Assembly (NCBI GenBank): GCA_964611805.1
Contig: CAZTBG010000006.1
Coordinates: forward strand, 1-53,212
Direction: 5' to 3'
DNA length: 53,212 bases
Source of the DNA: W589 sp964611805
GTDB taxonomy: Bacteria > Chloroflexota > Dehalococcoidia > Dehalococcoidales > Fen-1064
How positions within the stretch are numbered: the first letter of the stretch is position 1; each line of letters begins with the position of its first letter. Shown piece after piece: positions 39,885-49,229 of the stretch. The translations under genes and the position numbers were made by a program. The notes under the pieces are model-generated. The model searched no databases. It was not told where the DNA came from and saw only the letters and a list, made by a program, of their open reading frames with translations.

Positions 39885-42335
39885 CTACTTTACGTTTGCC
39901 ACATCCGATGCCCGTTCTGGTGCATTTGCGTTCGCATGTCTGGTGCTTAGAAAGGCGTGAATCACCTTGGGGTCAAACTGGGTGCCTGTTCCTTGTCGTA
40001 TTTGCTCTATTGCTTCCTCGGCAGATAAGGCACTGCGGTAGGGTCGTGGAGATGTCATGGCATCATAGCTGTCGGCGATGGCTAAGATGCGTGCATCCAG
40101 CGGGATGTTATCCCCCTTGAGACCGGCGGGGTAACCGGTACCGTCGTACCGCTCGTGGTGGTACTGCACGGCAGCCAGGCAGTCTTTCAGGCAATCAACA
40201 TTTTGCAGGATGGCCACTCCCAGATTCGGGTGGGCATGTATCAGTTCCCACTCCTCGGCAACCAGGGGCTCACGCTTCATGAGTAATTGGTCAGAGATGC
40301 CAACCTTACCAATGTCATGAAGCAATGCTGCGGTACGAATTCTCTCGACCCCTTCTGGGGGATAGCCAAGAGTTGTAGCGATATCTGCGGCGTACTGGCT
40401 GACATTCTTGGAATGATTACGGGCGTGATATTCTCGAGCGTCAACAGTAGCGGCTAGAGCGTAAATGGTATTTAGAATCGTATCACTCTTCGGGTCGTTC
40501 GTGGTCATTGCTTCTGCCATGTCTGCAGGTAGTGCTTCGCAGGCCAGACATACTTTATTCCTCCCGTTCTGCTTGGCCCAGTATAGCGCCGCATCAGCGG
40601 CTCTGGTGATCTCATCTTGTGTTACGCCATCAGTTGGCCAGGAAGCTATGCCGAAGCTGCAGGTCTGTGGTATTCCTTTTTTGCTTGTTTCCGTGTCGAT
40701 ACCTCGGCGAATTCTTTCGGCTACCCTCAAGGCGCCATCAAGAGGTGTCCCCGGTAAGAGGATGGCAAATTCGTCACCACCGTAACGGAAACCGATGTCT
40801 ATTGTCCTGATGGACTGCATGATAATCTGGCCGAGCAGATTCAGAACTTCATCGCCGGCGAGGTGGCCGTAGGTATCGTTGTACTGCTTGAGAAGGTCCA
40901 TGTCCAGGAAGATAAGGGAAAAGATGTCACCAAAGCGGGAACACCGGGCGATTTCCTCGCTCAGGCGTTCCTGGAAATACCGGTGGTTGAATAGCTCCGT
41001 CAGTGCATCGGTATTGGCCATGCGCTCAGCTACTTCCAGTTTGGCGGTGCGTTCCTCTACCATTTTCTCAAGGCGAGCACGGTACTTCTCCAGTTCTCGT
41101 TCCATCTGTTTGCGTTCGGTGATGTCAATGGTCACGCCCCTCATTCCGACGGCCTTACCATTTTTTATGATGGGTGCGGAATATGCAACCATCGGATATG
41201 TTGAGCCGTCTCTCCGGAGGTTCGTATATTCGATGCCACCCAGCTGCTCGCCGTTCATTATCCTCTGGATGTTTTTCTTCATTCTTTCCCGGTCCTCAGG
41301 GATGCAGCTGTCTAAGACGTTCGGGGGGGCAATATTACGTTCTTCTGAAGAATAGCCGGTGGCCTTCAAAATTTGTTCGTTAGCGAAGGTAATGTTGTAA
41401 TTCTCATCCATTTCCCAGACACCTAGCGGCAGGAGGTTGACCAGGTCCCTGAACCGGCGTCGGCTTTCCCTAAGCCACTCTTCCGACTGTTTACGCTCGG
41501 TAATATCTACGACGTTCCCCAGAACAGCCCGCTTTCCCTGGTACTGGATTGGAGCAACCGTCTCTGCAAGCCACTTGGTCTCCCCGGTCTTGCTGTCAAC
41601 CTTATACTCATACGGAGCAGTACGAGTGCCGTTCAGCATGTCAATTGCGTTTTGCCTGACCATTTCCCTGTCTTCTGGGTGAACCCGGGCCAGAGAATTG
41701 ACACCTAGCAGGTCTTCTTCAGTCCAGCCTATATCATTGAGGAACTGCGGGTTGGTGAATACAAACTTTCCGTCCTGTGTTACGTACATGCCAGCAGGTG
41801 ACTTGAGCGATACAATCTGGAAGATTTCCTCCATCTGCTTTCGCTCAGTGATGTTCATGTAGTTTCCCAGGGTGGCTCGTTTCCCCTGGTACTGAATAGA
41901 GGTAACTGTCTCCAAGGTCCACTGCGTCTCTCCACTCTTGACAACGGCCCGATATTCATAGGGTTTGGAACGCTTACCCTTCAGCATCAGTATGGCGTTT
42001 TTCCTGACACGCTCTCTGTCCTCAGGTAGGACAATGTCCAGAGGGTTTATATCCAGGAGCTCGTCTAAATTGTAACCGGTATCTGTCTGAAACCGGCGGT
42101 TTACGAATTGGAACCGTCCATCCTGAATGATGAAGATGCCGACCGGTGAGCTCTGGGATATGGCTCTGAACAGCGACTCCTCTTGCTCTGTGGATATTGA
42201 GAGAGGATTCTCAACAGGACCGGCACCTTTACCGAGTGCACTCGGCTTCCGCTTGGCTGGCATTTTGCCTGAGCGCCCTTGCAGGGTTACTGACCTTTTA
42301 CTGGTCGACTTTTTAAGTTCGTGATTTCTCTTCAT
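39885..42335 (-). CDS. PAS3-GGDEF-HD-GYP cyclic-di-GMP signalling protein
   Basis: The 816-residue protein has three PAS domains (about 55-165, 170-285 and 290-405; the first two are closely similar), then a GGDEF domain with the motif intact (RYGGDEFAILLPG, about residue 518). An I-site RTID lies five residues before it. A complete HD-GYP phosphodiesterase follows (LLHDIGK about 670; HHERYDGTGYP). It can in principle both make and break c-di-GMP. There is no membrane helix, so it is a cytoplasmic sensor; PAS may bind ligand or cofactor. Its operon partner is pilT, suggesting control of pilus retraction or attachment. Confidence 0.92.
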   Translation of the reverse strand: MKRNHELKKSTSKRSVTLQGRSGKMPAKRKPSALGKGAGPVENPLSISTEQEESLFRAISQSSPVGIFIIQDGRFQFVNRRFQTDTGYNLDELLDINPLDIVLPEDRERVRKNAILMLKGKRSKPYEYRAVVKSGETQWTLETVTSIQYQGKRATLGNYMNITERKQMEEIFQIVSLKSPAGMYVTQDGKFVFTNPQFLNDIGWTEEDLLGVNSLARVHPEDREMVRQNAIDMLNGTRTAPYEYKVDSKTGETKWLAETVAPIQYQGKRAVLGNVVDITERKQSEEWLRESRRRFRDLVNLLPLGVWEMDENYNITFANEQILKATGYSSEERNIAPPNVLDSCIPEDRERMKKNIQRIMNGEQLGGIEYTNLRRDGSTYPMVAYSAPIIKNGKAVGMRGVTIDITERKQMERELEKYRARLEKMVEERTAKLEVAERMANTDALTELFNHRYFQERLSEEIARCSRFGDIFSLIFLDMDLLKQYNDTYGHLAGDEVLNLLGQIIMQSIRTIDIGFRYGGDEFAILLPGTPLDGALRVAERIRRGIDTETSKKGIPQTCSFGIASWPTDGVTQDEITRAADAALYWAKQNGRNKVCLACEALPADMAEAMTTNDPKSDTILNTIYALAATVDAREYHARNHSKNVSQYAADIATTLGYPPEGVERIRTAALLHDIGKVGISDQLLMKREPLVAEEWELIHAHPNLGVAILQNVDCLKDCLAAVQYHHERYDGTGYPAGLKGDNIPLDARILAIADSYDAMTSPRPYRSALSAEEAIEQIRQGTGTQFDPKVIHAFLSTRHANANAPERASDVANVK

Positions 42336-42411
42336 CCGTTGTCTCTAGGACTTTACTTAGTGATGGCGGGACGGACTCCCGGATTTGGTCGGCCTCTCCG
42401 GTTTCCCGGTA

Positions 42412-42615
42412 CTAAAATCCGTAGCTATGCCTCTCTTTGCCTTGCAGCCACCTATCGATAGAATCTCGGCGAAAGCGTAACTGCCGTCCCACACTACTTA
42501 CCGGTACCTGCCGGCTTCTGACCAGACGATAGACACTTGCCCGTGAAATTCGCAGGTACTCGGCAAGCTCGGTAACCGTCATCAATTTAGGTTCGCTCGT
42601 TGGATACACTGCCAT
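42412..42615 (-). CDS. MerR/excisionase-type small HTH protein
   Basis: The 67-residue protein is a single winged HTH of the excisionase family: LMTVTELAEYLRISRASVYRLVRSRQVPVSSVGRQLRFRRDSIDRWL, with the tail QGKERHSYGF. Members act as small DNA-binding regulators or recombination directionality factors. No integrase is nearby, so a role as regulator of the following c-di-GMP/pilT genes is more likely. The ATG at 42615 is used; an internal ATG at 42582 is possible. Confidence 0.82.
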   Translation of the reverse strand: MAVYPTSEPKLMTVTELAEYLRISRASVYRLVRSRQVPVSSVGRQLRFRRDSIDRWLQGKERHSYGF

Positions 42616-42980
42616 CGGCTCTGTTGCTCCGTTATCTGGGAGTTTACTCTGGCCTAATCAGAACAATTGTGATTAACACCAGTAACAATAGTTTATCAGG
42701 AGCAGACACCAGCAAAAATGCCCTATTAGTCCATCTACTCTTAGTACTTTTGTCACAATGCACGTTCGAGGCAATCTCAAGCGTCCCACTTGGAGGTATA
42801 ATTGAGGATGTCGGAGGTTATTGTTGGGGAGGAACATTGCAGGAGTCTATCAGGATAGAAAAGCACATTGACACAGTGAGACAGGAGATGTTAGTCTGGG
42901 AGTGGCTCTATACCTTAGCCTGAGCTGTAAGTACCGTCTGGAATGCCAGGTATGAGCTGGTAAGATAGAAAGGTCAGTCT
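42616..42980. other. Intergenic stretch without a supported gene
   Basis: The region between the divergent HTH gene and the plus-strand radical SAM gene contains no credible frame: the longest one runs into the HTH gene and lacks a ribosome site. AAAGG at 42970 is the ribosome site of the next gene. No repeat or strong promoter was identified. Confidence 0.4.
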
Positions 42981-44573
42981 TTGCGCGTTCTGCTTATCAG
43001 TACGGCACATCCTCTGGAAGAGAACCCGCTCCCTCCGCTCTCCCTTGCTTACCTCGCCGCTGCCCTTGAGAGTAACGGGTTTGAGGTCCAAATCCTCGAT
43101 TTCCTGGTGACTCGTTACCGGCCGGAGAAGGTCAGGCAGAAGCTGGAGGAATATCGACCCCAACTGGTCGGTGTTACCTGTGTTACGCTGAACTACCACC
43201 TGGCTGCCGAGATGCTGGAGGTGTGTAAAACATTTGACCCCGGCATTGTGACCGTTATCGGCGGTCCCCATGTTAGCTTTACTCCCCGAGAGACATTGCT
43301 CGAAGCCCCATGGATTGACGTCGTTGTCATGGGTGAAGGGGACACGACCTTTATAGAGTTGGTCAGGACTCTGGACGGTGGTGGCAGCCTCGACAGTATT
43401 GCCGGGATTGCTTTTACGGACAAGGGTGTGCTGGTAAAAACGGAATCTCGCCCCCTTATCGAAGACATCGATAGTCTACCCTTTCCGGCCCGCCATTTGA
43501 TACCCATGTCCCGGTACCAAGCCCTGGGAATGCCTTGCACTGTTATCACCAGCCGCGGCTGCCCGTACGGCTGTATCTTCTGCACAGCGCGCCATATATT
43601 CGGGCGCAAGGTCCGTTTCCGCAACCCCGGCCTGGTCGTCGACGAGATAGAAAAGGTACAGCGGGACCTCGGTTTTCAGCTGATTAATATTGTCGATGAC
43701 ACTTTTACCGTCAATCATCCTCATGCCTACCAGGTCTGTGAGGAGATGCTGAGGCGCAACCTCAATATCAACTGGAGTGCCTTTGCCCGCGTGGACAATA
43801 TGACCGATGAGCTGGCAGCCCTGATGAAGCGGGCCGGCTGCCGTATGGTGCTTTTTGGGGTGGAGTCTGGCGACGAGCAGATTCTGAAGACCATCAAGAA
43901 GGGAATCACCCTGGATGATGTGAGAAAGGGAGTGAAGATAGCGACCGACGCCGGCATGAGGGTCTATTGCTCTTTCATCATTGGCCTCCCCGGCGAGAGC
44001 CACGACACCATCCAGAGGACTATATCGTTTTCTGACGAAATCAACCGTAAGTACGGTGTCGAGTACGGTTATCACATGCTGGCACCTCTTCCCGGAACCG
44101 AGCTTTACGAGAAAGCTGATGACCTTGGGATTCGCATCTTCAGTAATGACTGGGCTGACTTCGATGCCAACCGTCCTATTGTCGAGACCGAGACCATGAC
44201 CCGTGAGATGGCGCAGGAAGCCATCAACTACTATAACGACTTGCTGGAAGATGCCTGGACAGAAATAAAGCGGGGGGCGGCGGAGGGGAACCAGGAATGG
44301 ATTGCGAGGCTGGAACAGAAGGAGAGTATCGGGTTCATCTGGAGTCTACTCCAGGAGGATATTTTCGATGACATGTGTACTGCCAGTGCGGTCACCGGCC
44401 CGAATCCCGCAGAGGCGGAGGCACAACTTGCCCACCAAATAGCCGGTAGACTGGCCCTCCCCGATGATACCGTCCAGCGGCAGGTGAGGAGGCTGGTGCA
44501 GGAAGGGTTGATACACCTTGTCCCGGAGTCTGAGGGCTTCCGCTGGCAGTGGCAGGACAGCCCTGTACCTTAA
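42981..44573 (+). CDS. B12-binding radical SAM protein with C-terminal wHTH-like extension
   Basis: Residues about 1-140 form a cobalamin-binding Rossmann domain (VLLISTAHPLEENPLPPLSLAYLAAALESNG...VTVIGGPHVSF); the His ligand motif DxHxxG is not seen, so cobalamin would be bound base-off without it, if at all. Residues about 175-400 are a radical SAM core with CPYGCIFC (CxxxCxxC) in TSRGCPYGCIFCTARHIFG, closest to BchE-like methyltransferases and cyclases. The last 90 residues add a helical end (AHQIAGRLALPDDTVQRQVRRLVQEGLIHLV) that resembles a winged helix. Start: TTG 42981 after AAAGG. The substrate is unknown. Confidence 0.85.
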   Translation: MRVLLISTAHPLEENPLPPLSLAYLAAALESNGFEVQILDFLVTRYRPEKVRQKLEEYRPQLVGVTCVTLNYHLAAEMLEVCKTFDPGIVTVIGGPHVSFTPRETLLEAPWIDVVVMGEGDTTFIELVRTLDGGGSLDSIAGIAFTDKGVLVKTESRPLIEDIDSLPFPARHLIPMSRYQALGMPCTVITSRGCPYGCIFCTARHIFGRKVRFRNPGLVVDEIEKVQRDLGFQLINIVDDTFTVNHPHAYQVCEEMLRRNLNINWSAFARVDNMTDELAALMKRAGCRMVLFGVESGDEQILKTIKKGITLDDVRKGVKIATDAGMRVYCSFIIGLPGESHDTIQRTISFSDEINRKYGVEYGYHMLAPLPGTELYEKADDLGIRIFSNDWADFDANRPIVETETMTREMAQEAINYYNDLLEDAWTEIKRGAAEGNQEWIARLEQKESIGFIWSLLQEDIFDDMCTASAVTGPNPAEAEAQLAHQIAGRLALPDDTVQRQVRRLVQEGLIHLVPESEGFRWQWQDSPVP

Positions 44574-45160
44574 TCTAAAATCTGGAAGGTCTCTAGCACA
44601 TGCTCAAAATCATCTCTAGCTCGTTCAGCCGCCGCGTACTCGTCTGCGAGCATCCAAACTCTCCAGATTAACCCTTCGGAATCGAAGTATGCTTCGTAGT
44701 CTGTCCATGTTTCTGTCTCAAATTCCGTAGGGGAAGGGTATCTGGAATATGAGAAGATTATTTGCTCGCCCTGAATCTCCGCTATGGTAACCAGCGAACG
44801 CTCTAATAGATGAAAGTCTTGAAGTCCTTCAAAGCTGCTAAGATTATCTTCTAGCATAGCCTGCGCATTAGGGTAAGTGTCATTGACTTGAAAGATAGAA
44901 ATAACCAGGAGTACGGTGCCATTTACTCGTGGTTGAATTACTCCGATCGTATCCACCACTGTAGACTGCGGTTCAAGTGACCTGTCTATGCGAGGCTCAG
45001 AACAGAAAGCAGGATATTCAAAAGAGAAAGAGGCGAGTCCTTCACTTACAATGAACTCTTTGTATCCGGTTGTATCGTTGCTGCTACAGCCTGAGGTAAC
45101 AGCTACGAGCGTAAATACCATTGCCAGACAAAATGCCAGATAGACTCTTTTCATATCCAT
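44570..45160 (-). CDS. Putative PsbP-like lipoprotein
   Basis: The 196-residue product has a lipoprotein signal (YLAFCLAMVFTLVAVTSGC, lipobox TSGC). Its beta-rich domain carries the feature FSFEYPAFCSEP and a C-terminal YAAAERARDDFEHVLETFQI helix, similar in outline to PsbP/PsbP-like and DUF1795 folds. It would sit on the outer face of the membrane. It overlaps the upstream convergent radical SAM gene by 4 bases at their 3' ends. No partner genes suggest its role. Confidence 0.7.
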   Translation of the reverse strand: MDMKRVYLAFCLAMVFTLVAVTSGCSSNDTTGYKEFIVSEGLASFSFEYPAFCSEPRIDRSLEPQSTVVDTIGVIQPRVNGTVLLVISIFQVNDTYPNAQAMLEDNLSSFEGLQDFHLLERSLVTIAEIQGEQIIFSYSRYPSPTEFETETWTDYEAYFDSEGLIWRVWMLADEYAAAERARDDFEHVLETFQILD

Positions 45161-45242
45161 ATAAATATATCACCTGTGTCAATGGTTTTTCATCTATCGG
45201 TACAGGATGGTAACTCAGGAGCACTACAGGTATAATAAGCTG

Positions 45243-45842
45243 ATGGCAAAGAAGTACGAGGATAAGCGCGATTTCTCCCGCACCCCGGAACCGCCACCCG
45301 GCCAGCAGCAAGGTGGCAGCGGCCCGCTTATCTTCACCGTCCAGAAGCACTCTGCGCGCCGCCTCCACTATGACTTCCGGCTGGAGGTGGACGGTGTCCT
45401 CAAGTCATGGGCCGTTCCCGCCGGCCCTTCGGCGGACAGCCGGGTCAGGCGGCTGGCTGTCATGGTGGAAGACCACCCGCTCGACTACACCTCGTTTGAG
45501 GGGGTTATCCCGGAGGGGGAGTACGGTGGTGGCCAAGTGATTGTCTGGGACCGGGGTACCTACTCCCCGGATGAGGGTGGGGAGCTATTATTTGACGACC
45601 GTGAGCGTGCCCAGGAGCAGATGAGAAACGGCCTGGCCCAGGGTAAAATCTCAGTGTTCTTGCGTGGTGAGAAGCTCAAGGGTTCTTGGACACTGGTAAA
45701 GACGAAAAGGGGTGACTGGTTGCTCATTAAGCACCGTGACGAGTATGCACAGTCGGAGCACAATATCCTCGATGACGGGAAGTCCGTTATCTCCGGCCTG
45801 AGCATTGAGGACCTGAAGGCGGGCAAGGTACCTGGCGGCTAG
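45243..45842 (+). CDS. Stand-alone DNA ligase D 3'-phosphoesterase domain
   Basis: The 199-residue protein is a complete LigD phosphoesterase module with the catalytic set H36, H42, D44, R46 and H78 (FTVQKHSARRLHYDFRLEVD; VEDHPLDY), in the same spacing as in Pseudomonas LigD. It trims 3'-phosphate or ribonucleotide ends during double-strand-break repair. The ligase and polymerase domains of LigD are not fused and not nearby. Start at ATG 45243; longer frames upstream (from 45207) lack a ribosome site. A TATAAT at 45231-45236 lies so close that the message could be leaderless. Confidence 0.9.
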   Translation: MAKKYEDKRDFSRTPEPPPGQQQGGSGPLIFTVQKHSARRLHYDFRLEVDGVLKSWAVPAGPSADSRVRRLAVMVEDHPLDYTSFEGVIPEGEYGGGQVIVWDRGTYSPDEGGELLFDDRERAQEQMRNGLAQGKISVFLRGEKLKGSWTLVKTKRGDWLLIKHRDEYAQSEHNILDDGKSVISGLSIEDLKAGKVPGG

Positions 45843-46783
45843 TCGCGGCTGAAGAGCCGTGCTGCGTTTTTATAGAGCCACTTCTCCCTGACCTCGTCCT
45901 TCAGGGGAAGCACCCTCATTTCTTTAACGACCTCTTCTATCGGCATGTAATATGTCCCCCAGCTCGAAGCGAAGACAACCCTGTCCTGGAGCAGGGTATT
46001 GCCGAACTGCATCAGCATTTCCCATCCCGAACCGGGGGTAGCAAAGTACTTGGGGCGGTGGGCGGCGGTGCTGATGTAGACGTTCTGATGGCGGCGGGCC
46101 ACCCCGACCATATCCGGTACCCAGGGCCAGCCCCCCAGCCCGGCGATAATCTTCATCTCCGGGAAGTCCATAGCCACCTCGTCGAGATAAATCGGATGCC
46201 CGATGTCCATGGGAAAGTCGGTGCGGTATGTCATCGTGGTGTAGACGAATACTGGGATGTCAAGTTCTATAGCCTTGGCATACAGGGGGTAGAACTTCTT
46301 GTCGTTGGCGCGGACTCCGTACCTGAAGGGGGAGGCATAGAAACATTTCAACCCCAGTTCCCTGACTGCCCGCTCCAGTTCCCGTACCGCTTTCATGCCC
46401 TCGTTGGGGTCGACATATGCGCAGCCGACAAACCGCTCCGGGTACTTGGCCACGAGCTCCGCCGTCTTTTCATGGCTGCCGCCGTTTATCACCCCCCACT
46501 CGATTCCGGCTTCATCGAGCTGGACTATAAACTGGGGCAGGGAGACGACCGCCTTTTCCGCCCTCTTTTTCAGGACATCTTCGAGTTCATCTTCGGGGAG
46601 CTGCCTTATCTGCTCAAGCTCCTCCGGCGTAAACTCAAGGGCCCGTGCTCTGGAGGGGCCGAAGATGTTGCCGTAGTTGGCCAGGCCCTTCTCGTCGCTG
46701 TGCAGCAGGAACTCCTTCATCTTCTCGACCATCTCGTCAGCGGTGGGGGGCAGGTCGAGTTCCAGGTCTATTACCTTTGGCAT
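45839..46783 (-). CDS. Amidohydrolase-family (TIM-barrel) protein
   Basis: The 314-residue protein matches the Amidohydro_2 family. It has a 'GVINGGSHEKTAELVAKYPERFVGCAYVDP' core, then the LKCFYASPFRYG, DIPVFVYTT and GHPIYLDEVAMDFPEMKIIAGLGGWPWV segments, and a final segment 'ALFSRD'. Such enzymes decarboxylate or hydrolyse ring compounds (ACMSD-like). The usual N-terminal HxH metal motif is not obvious, so the metal site may be incomplete. Start chosen at ATG 46783 behind GGGAGG; the frame is open to 46900 without support. It belongs to a minus-strand run with a crotonase and two CocE hydrolases. Confidence 0.75.
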   Translation of the reverse strand: MPKVIDLELDLPPTADEMVEKMKEFLLHSDEKGLANYGNIFGPSRARALEFTPEELEQIRQLPEDELEDVLKKRAEKAVVSLPQFIVQLDEAGIEWGVINGGSHEKTAELVAKYPERFVGCAYVDPNEGMKAVRELERAVRELGLKCFYASPFRYGVRANDKKFYPLYAKAIELDIPVFVYTTMTYRTDFPMDIGHPIYLDEVAMDFPEMKIIAGLGGWPWVPDMVGVARRHQNVYISTAAHRPKYFATPGSGWEMLMQFGNTLLQDRVVFASSWGTYYMPIEEVVKEMRVLPLKDEVREKWLYKNAARLFSRD

Positions 46784-46811
46784 TTTTTGCCTCCCGGACA
46801 GATATACCTCT

Positions 46812-47396
46812 TTAGCGCCCTTTAAAGTGGGGGTCTCTTTTCTCAAGAAAGGCCTGAAGTCCTTCTTTCCGGTCTTCGCTTTTTTCCTGAGGCCAGACAA
46901 AGTTTATATAGTCTCTTTCGTCCTCCAGCATCTTCATCTTGACGTTTCTATANNNNNNNNNNNNNNNNNNNNNNNNNNNNNNNNNNNNNNNNNNNNNNNN
47001 NNNNNNNNNNNNNNNNNNNNNNNNNNNNNNNNNNNNNNNNNNNNNNNNNNNNGAACCCCTTATTCCAATGGCGTATCCGGAGCCAAGCGTATATCCATGG
47101 ATGGCAGCAATCAGGGGTTTGAACAGGGATATGCCATTAGGGGGATAGCCCTGATGCACCTGATAAGGAACGTTGGGGTCGGTTGAACCGGGGGAAATAT
47201 CGGCGCCGGCACAGAAGGCCTTACCCGCTCCGTTTATGATGGCCACTTTAACACCGGGGTCCTTCTCGACGCGCTGCCACGTCTCCTTCAGGGCGTCAGC
47301 AAGCTCTCCGTTCACGGCATTGAGCTTGTCCGGGCGGTTCAGTGTGACATAGGCAATATCGTCTTTGACCTCGTACAGTAATACCTGACTTTTCAA
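46812..47396 (-). CDS. Enoyl-CoA hydratase/isomerase family protein (interrupted by assembly gap)
   Basis: The N-terminal part is a crotonase (IAYVTLNRPDKLNAVNGELADALKETW, oxyanion-hole AGKAFCAGADISP and AAIHGYTLGSGYAIG). The C-terminal helical end is also present (QEKSEDRKEGLQAFLEKRDPHFKGR), typical of the family. Between them lies the 100-N gap; from the normal length of about 260 residues roughly 250 or more bases are probably missing. The start is the TTG at 47396, seven bases after AGGAGG. It lies between an amidohydrolase and the CocE hydrolases, suggesting a shared catabolic pathway. Confidence 0.82.
   Translation of the reverse strand: MKSQVLLYEVKDDIAYVTLNRPDKLNAVNGELADALKETWQRVEKDPGVKVAIINGAGKAFCAGADISPGSTDPNVPYQVHQGYPPNGISLFKPLIAAIHGYTLGSGYAIGIRGXXXXXXXXXXXXXXXXXXXXXXXXXXXXXXXXXXYRNVKMKMLEDERDYINFVWPQEKSEDRKEGLQAFLEKRDPHFKGR
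46953..47052. other. Assembly gap of 100 N
   Basis: A run of exactly 100 N inside the crotonase gene. The true length is unknown. Confidence 0.97.
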
Positions 47397-47452
47397 TTCC
47401 CGACCTCCTTTCCGCTGGTATGGAAACACCGGCTGGTTATATTATCGGTCTC

Positions 47453-49180
47453 TTAATAGGGCATTACCGGCAAATCGATATATGAGGCAAGGTCTTTCTG
47501 GTGATATATCGTTTCCATTGATGGGATACCCACGGCGTCCTCCCCGAAGGCATTGCCGGTATTCATATTCCTGTCGAAATGGGGGAAATTGCTGCCGGCA
47601 ATGTGGAGACGAATACGGTGCCCCTTGCCAAAGGCAATGCTGGTTGAGGACATATCAATCAGGTACTCGTTGATTTCGCCCGGCGTTACCATTTCCGGTT
47701 TAAGAATTGACTTTCTATACCTGGCCCGGATACAGCCCTCGGCTACATTGATTGCTCTCCCGTTCGGATAAACGTCTACCAGTTTCACGTGAAAATCAGT
47801 GTCCCTGGTGGAGGTGGAAGCAAAGAGGTGAAGCATCAGCGGACCGGTCATCTCCATTTCTTTGGTTAGCTCGGGCGTCGTGTAGCAGAGCACATCGTTG
47901 CGGGTCTCGATGAGTGTCTGGTCCAGCGGTCCCGCTGGTATGTTCATGTCCGGGTTGATTCGACCACCTCTTGTTGGCACCGGGAAATGCGGGTTGTAAA
48001 CGTAGATATCCGGTGATTCCGCCCCCGGCTCATCCCTGCTTAATACGCCGTCACCGGTCAGGGTGTTAGCATGCCCCCGGCTACGGAGATAGAAGCGCTG
48101 CCATTCGGTCTCGGGTAGGGGCCAGGTGTCGGCATTTTTCCATCTATTCCTTCCCATTACAAAGTAGCGTATGGGAACCAGGTAGGGGCTATCAATACCC
48201 CTCATGTATTTATCAAAGAAGGCAATGTGCCTGGCGGTGGCAAAGGAACCACCGGCGGTGGCGAACCGGCCAAAATTCATCCCGCCTACCAGGTTGTGGA
48301 GTCTGGAGCCATGAAGCCACGGCCCCAAAAAGACATGCTGCCCTTCACGGGCAACCGGCGACCCTCCCTTTTCTTTCAAACCCAGGAAGTTTCTGAACTG
48401 GTCTCCCGGGCTCATGTCATACCAGCCGGCAGAATGCATACAGGCTACTTTCACTTTGTCGTAGGGCCACCATATATCTTCCTCAGACGCTATTCCTTCA
48501 AGGTCGGCATCGCTGAGGCGCCTCATAAACCCTGTCGAGAGTCCCTCAATCTGCAGGAATGGCAGGTCCTTGAGTGGCAGGAACTCGCACGTCTCCTCGA
48601 TATTGTCCAGGGCATGCCTGACACTATTGAGCATCTGTCTGACATCTTTGCCATCTTGCGCCATCTTGGTGAGGGTATCAAAGGCCATTGCCCCCGACCA
48701 GCTAATAGCCCCTTCCAGGCCTATCATGCCGCCCCTCCTGGACTCACCCAGCCTGCCAGCCCCGATAACGTGCGGGGCGATGGCTTTCAGGTGGGGAGGG
48801 TCTTCCAGGGCCGCCTGCCACTGATTACGTCCGAGATATGAGGCTCCGGCCATGCCGACGTTTCCGTCACACCATGTTTCGGCGGCCACGTTTTCTATGG
48901 TATCATAGCCGTCCGGGCCTTCCGATGCCCCGGCAACCCAATCTCCTTCTGAGGCAAATCTGCCTCTGGTGTCCTGAATTATTACGGCGTATCCTGCAAA
49001 AGCCGCTTCTATCGGTGAGAAAAATTCACTGCGAGCCGAAGGCCCTTTGTCATACGGCGTGCGCACGATTACGGCAGGGTGTTTTTCATTGTCGTCTGGT
49101 CTGAATATATCAGCCCGTAACGTTACACCGTCCCTCATTTTCATTGGAACATCCCGGTCAACACGAATAGATTTGCTCAT
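47453..49180 (-). CDS. CocE/NonD-family hydrolase, copy 1
   Basis: The 575-residue enzyme is an alpha/beta hydrolase of the X-Pro dipeptidyl-peptidase (S15)/CocE group. The nucleophile is S114 in GMAGASYLGRNQW (GxSYxG), the Asp lies in the middle region, and the C-terminal jelly-roll domain carries IRLHIAGSNFPHFDRNMNTG. Such enzymes cleave esters or acyl amides. Start at ATG 49180, behind AGGAGG; the longer frame from 49207 is unsupported. It is a tandem paralogue of the next gene, sharing most motifs. Substrates are unknown; cocaine- or cephalosporin-acylase-like activities occur in this family. Confidence 0.87.
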   Translation of the reverse strand: MSKSIRVDRDVPMKMRDGVTLRADIFRPDDNEKHPAVIVRTPYDKGPSARSEFFSPIEAAFAGYAVIIQDTRGRFASEGDWVAGASEGPDGYDTIENVAAETWCDGNVGMAGASYLGRNQWQAALEDPPHLKAIAPHVIGAGRLGESRRGGMIGLEGAISWSGAMAFDTLTKMAQDGKDVRQMLNSVRHALDNIEETCEFLPLKDLPFLQIEGLSTGFMRRLSDADLEGIASEEDIWWPYDKVKVACMHSAGWYDMSPGDQFRNFLGLKEKGGSPVAREGQHVFLGPWLHGSRLHNLVGGMNFGRFATAGGSFATARHIAFFDKYMRGIDSPYLVPIRYFVMGRNRWKNADTWPLPETEWQRFYLRSRGHANTLTGDGVLSRDEPGAESPDIYVYNPHFPVPTRGGRINPDMNIPAGPLDQTLIETRNDVLCYTTPELTKEMEMTGPLMLHLFASTSTRDTDFHVKLVDVYPNGRAINVAEGCIRARYRKSILKPEMVTPGEINEYLIDMSSTSIAFGKGHRIRLHIAGSNFPHFDRNMNTGNAFGEDAVGIPSMETIYHQKDLASYIDLPVMPY

Positions 49181-49229
49181 TAATTCCTCCTTTCGTAATA
49201 AGACCATTAGCTGGTTCTATTTCCGTACT

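Noticed and set aside
42600..42923. 107-codon plus-strand frame upstream of the radical SAM gene
   Set aside because: It starts inside the divergent HTH gene, has no ribosome site and no recognisable domain.
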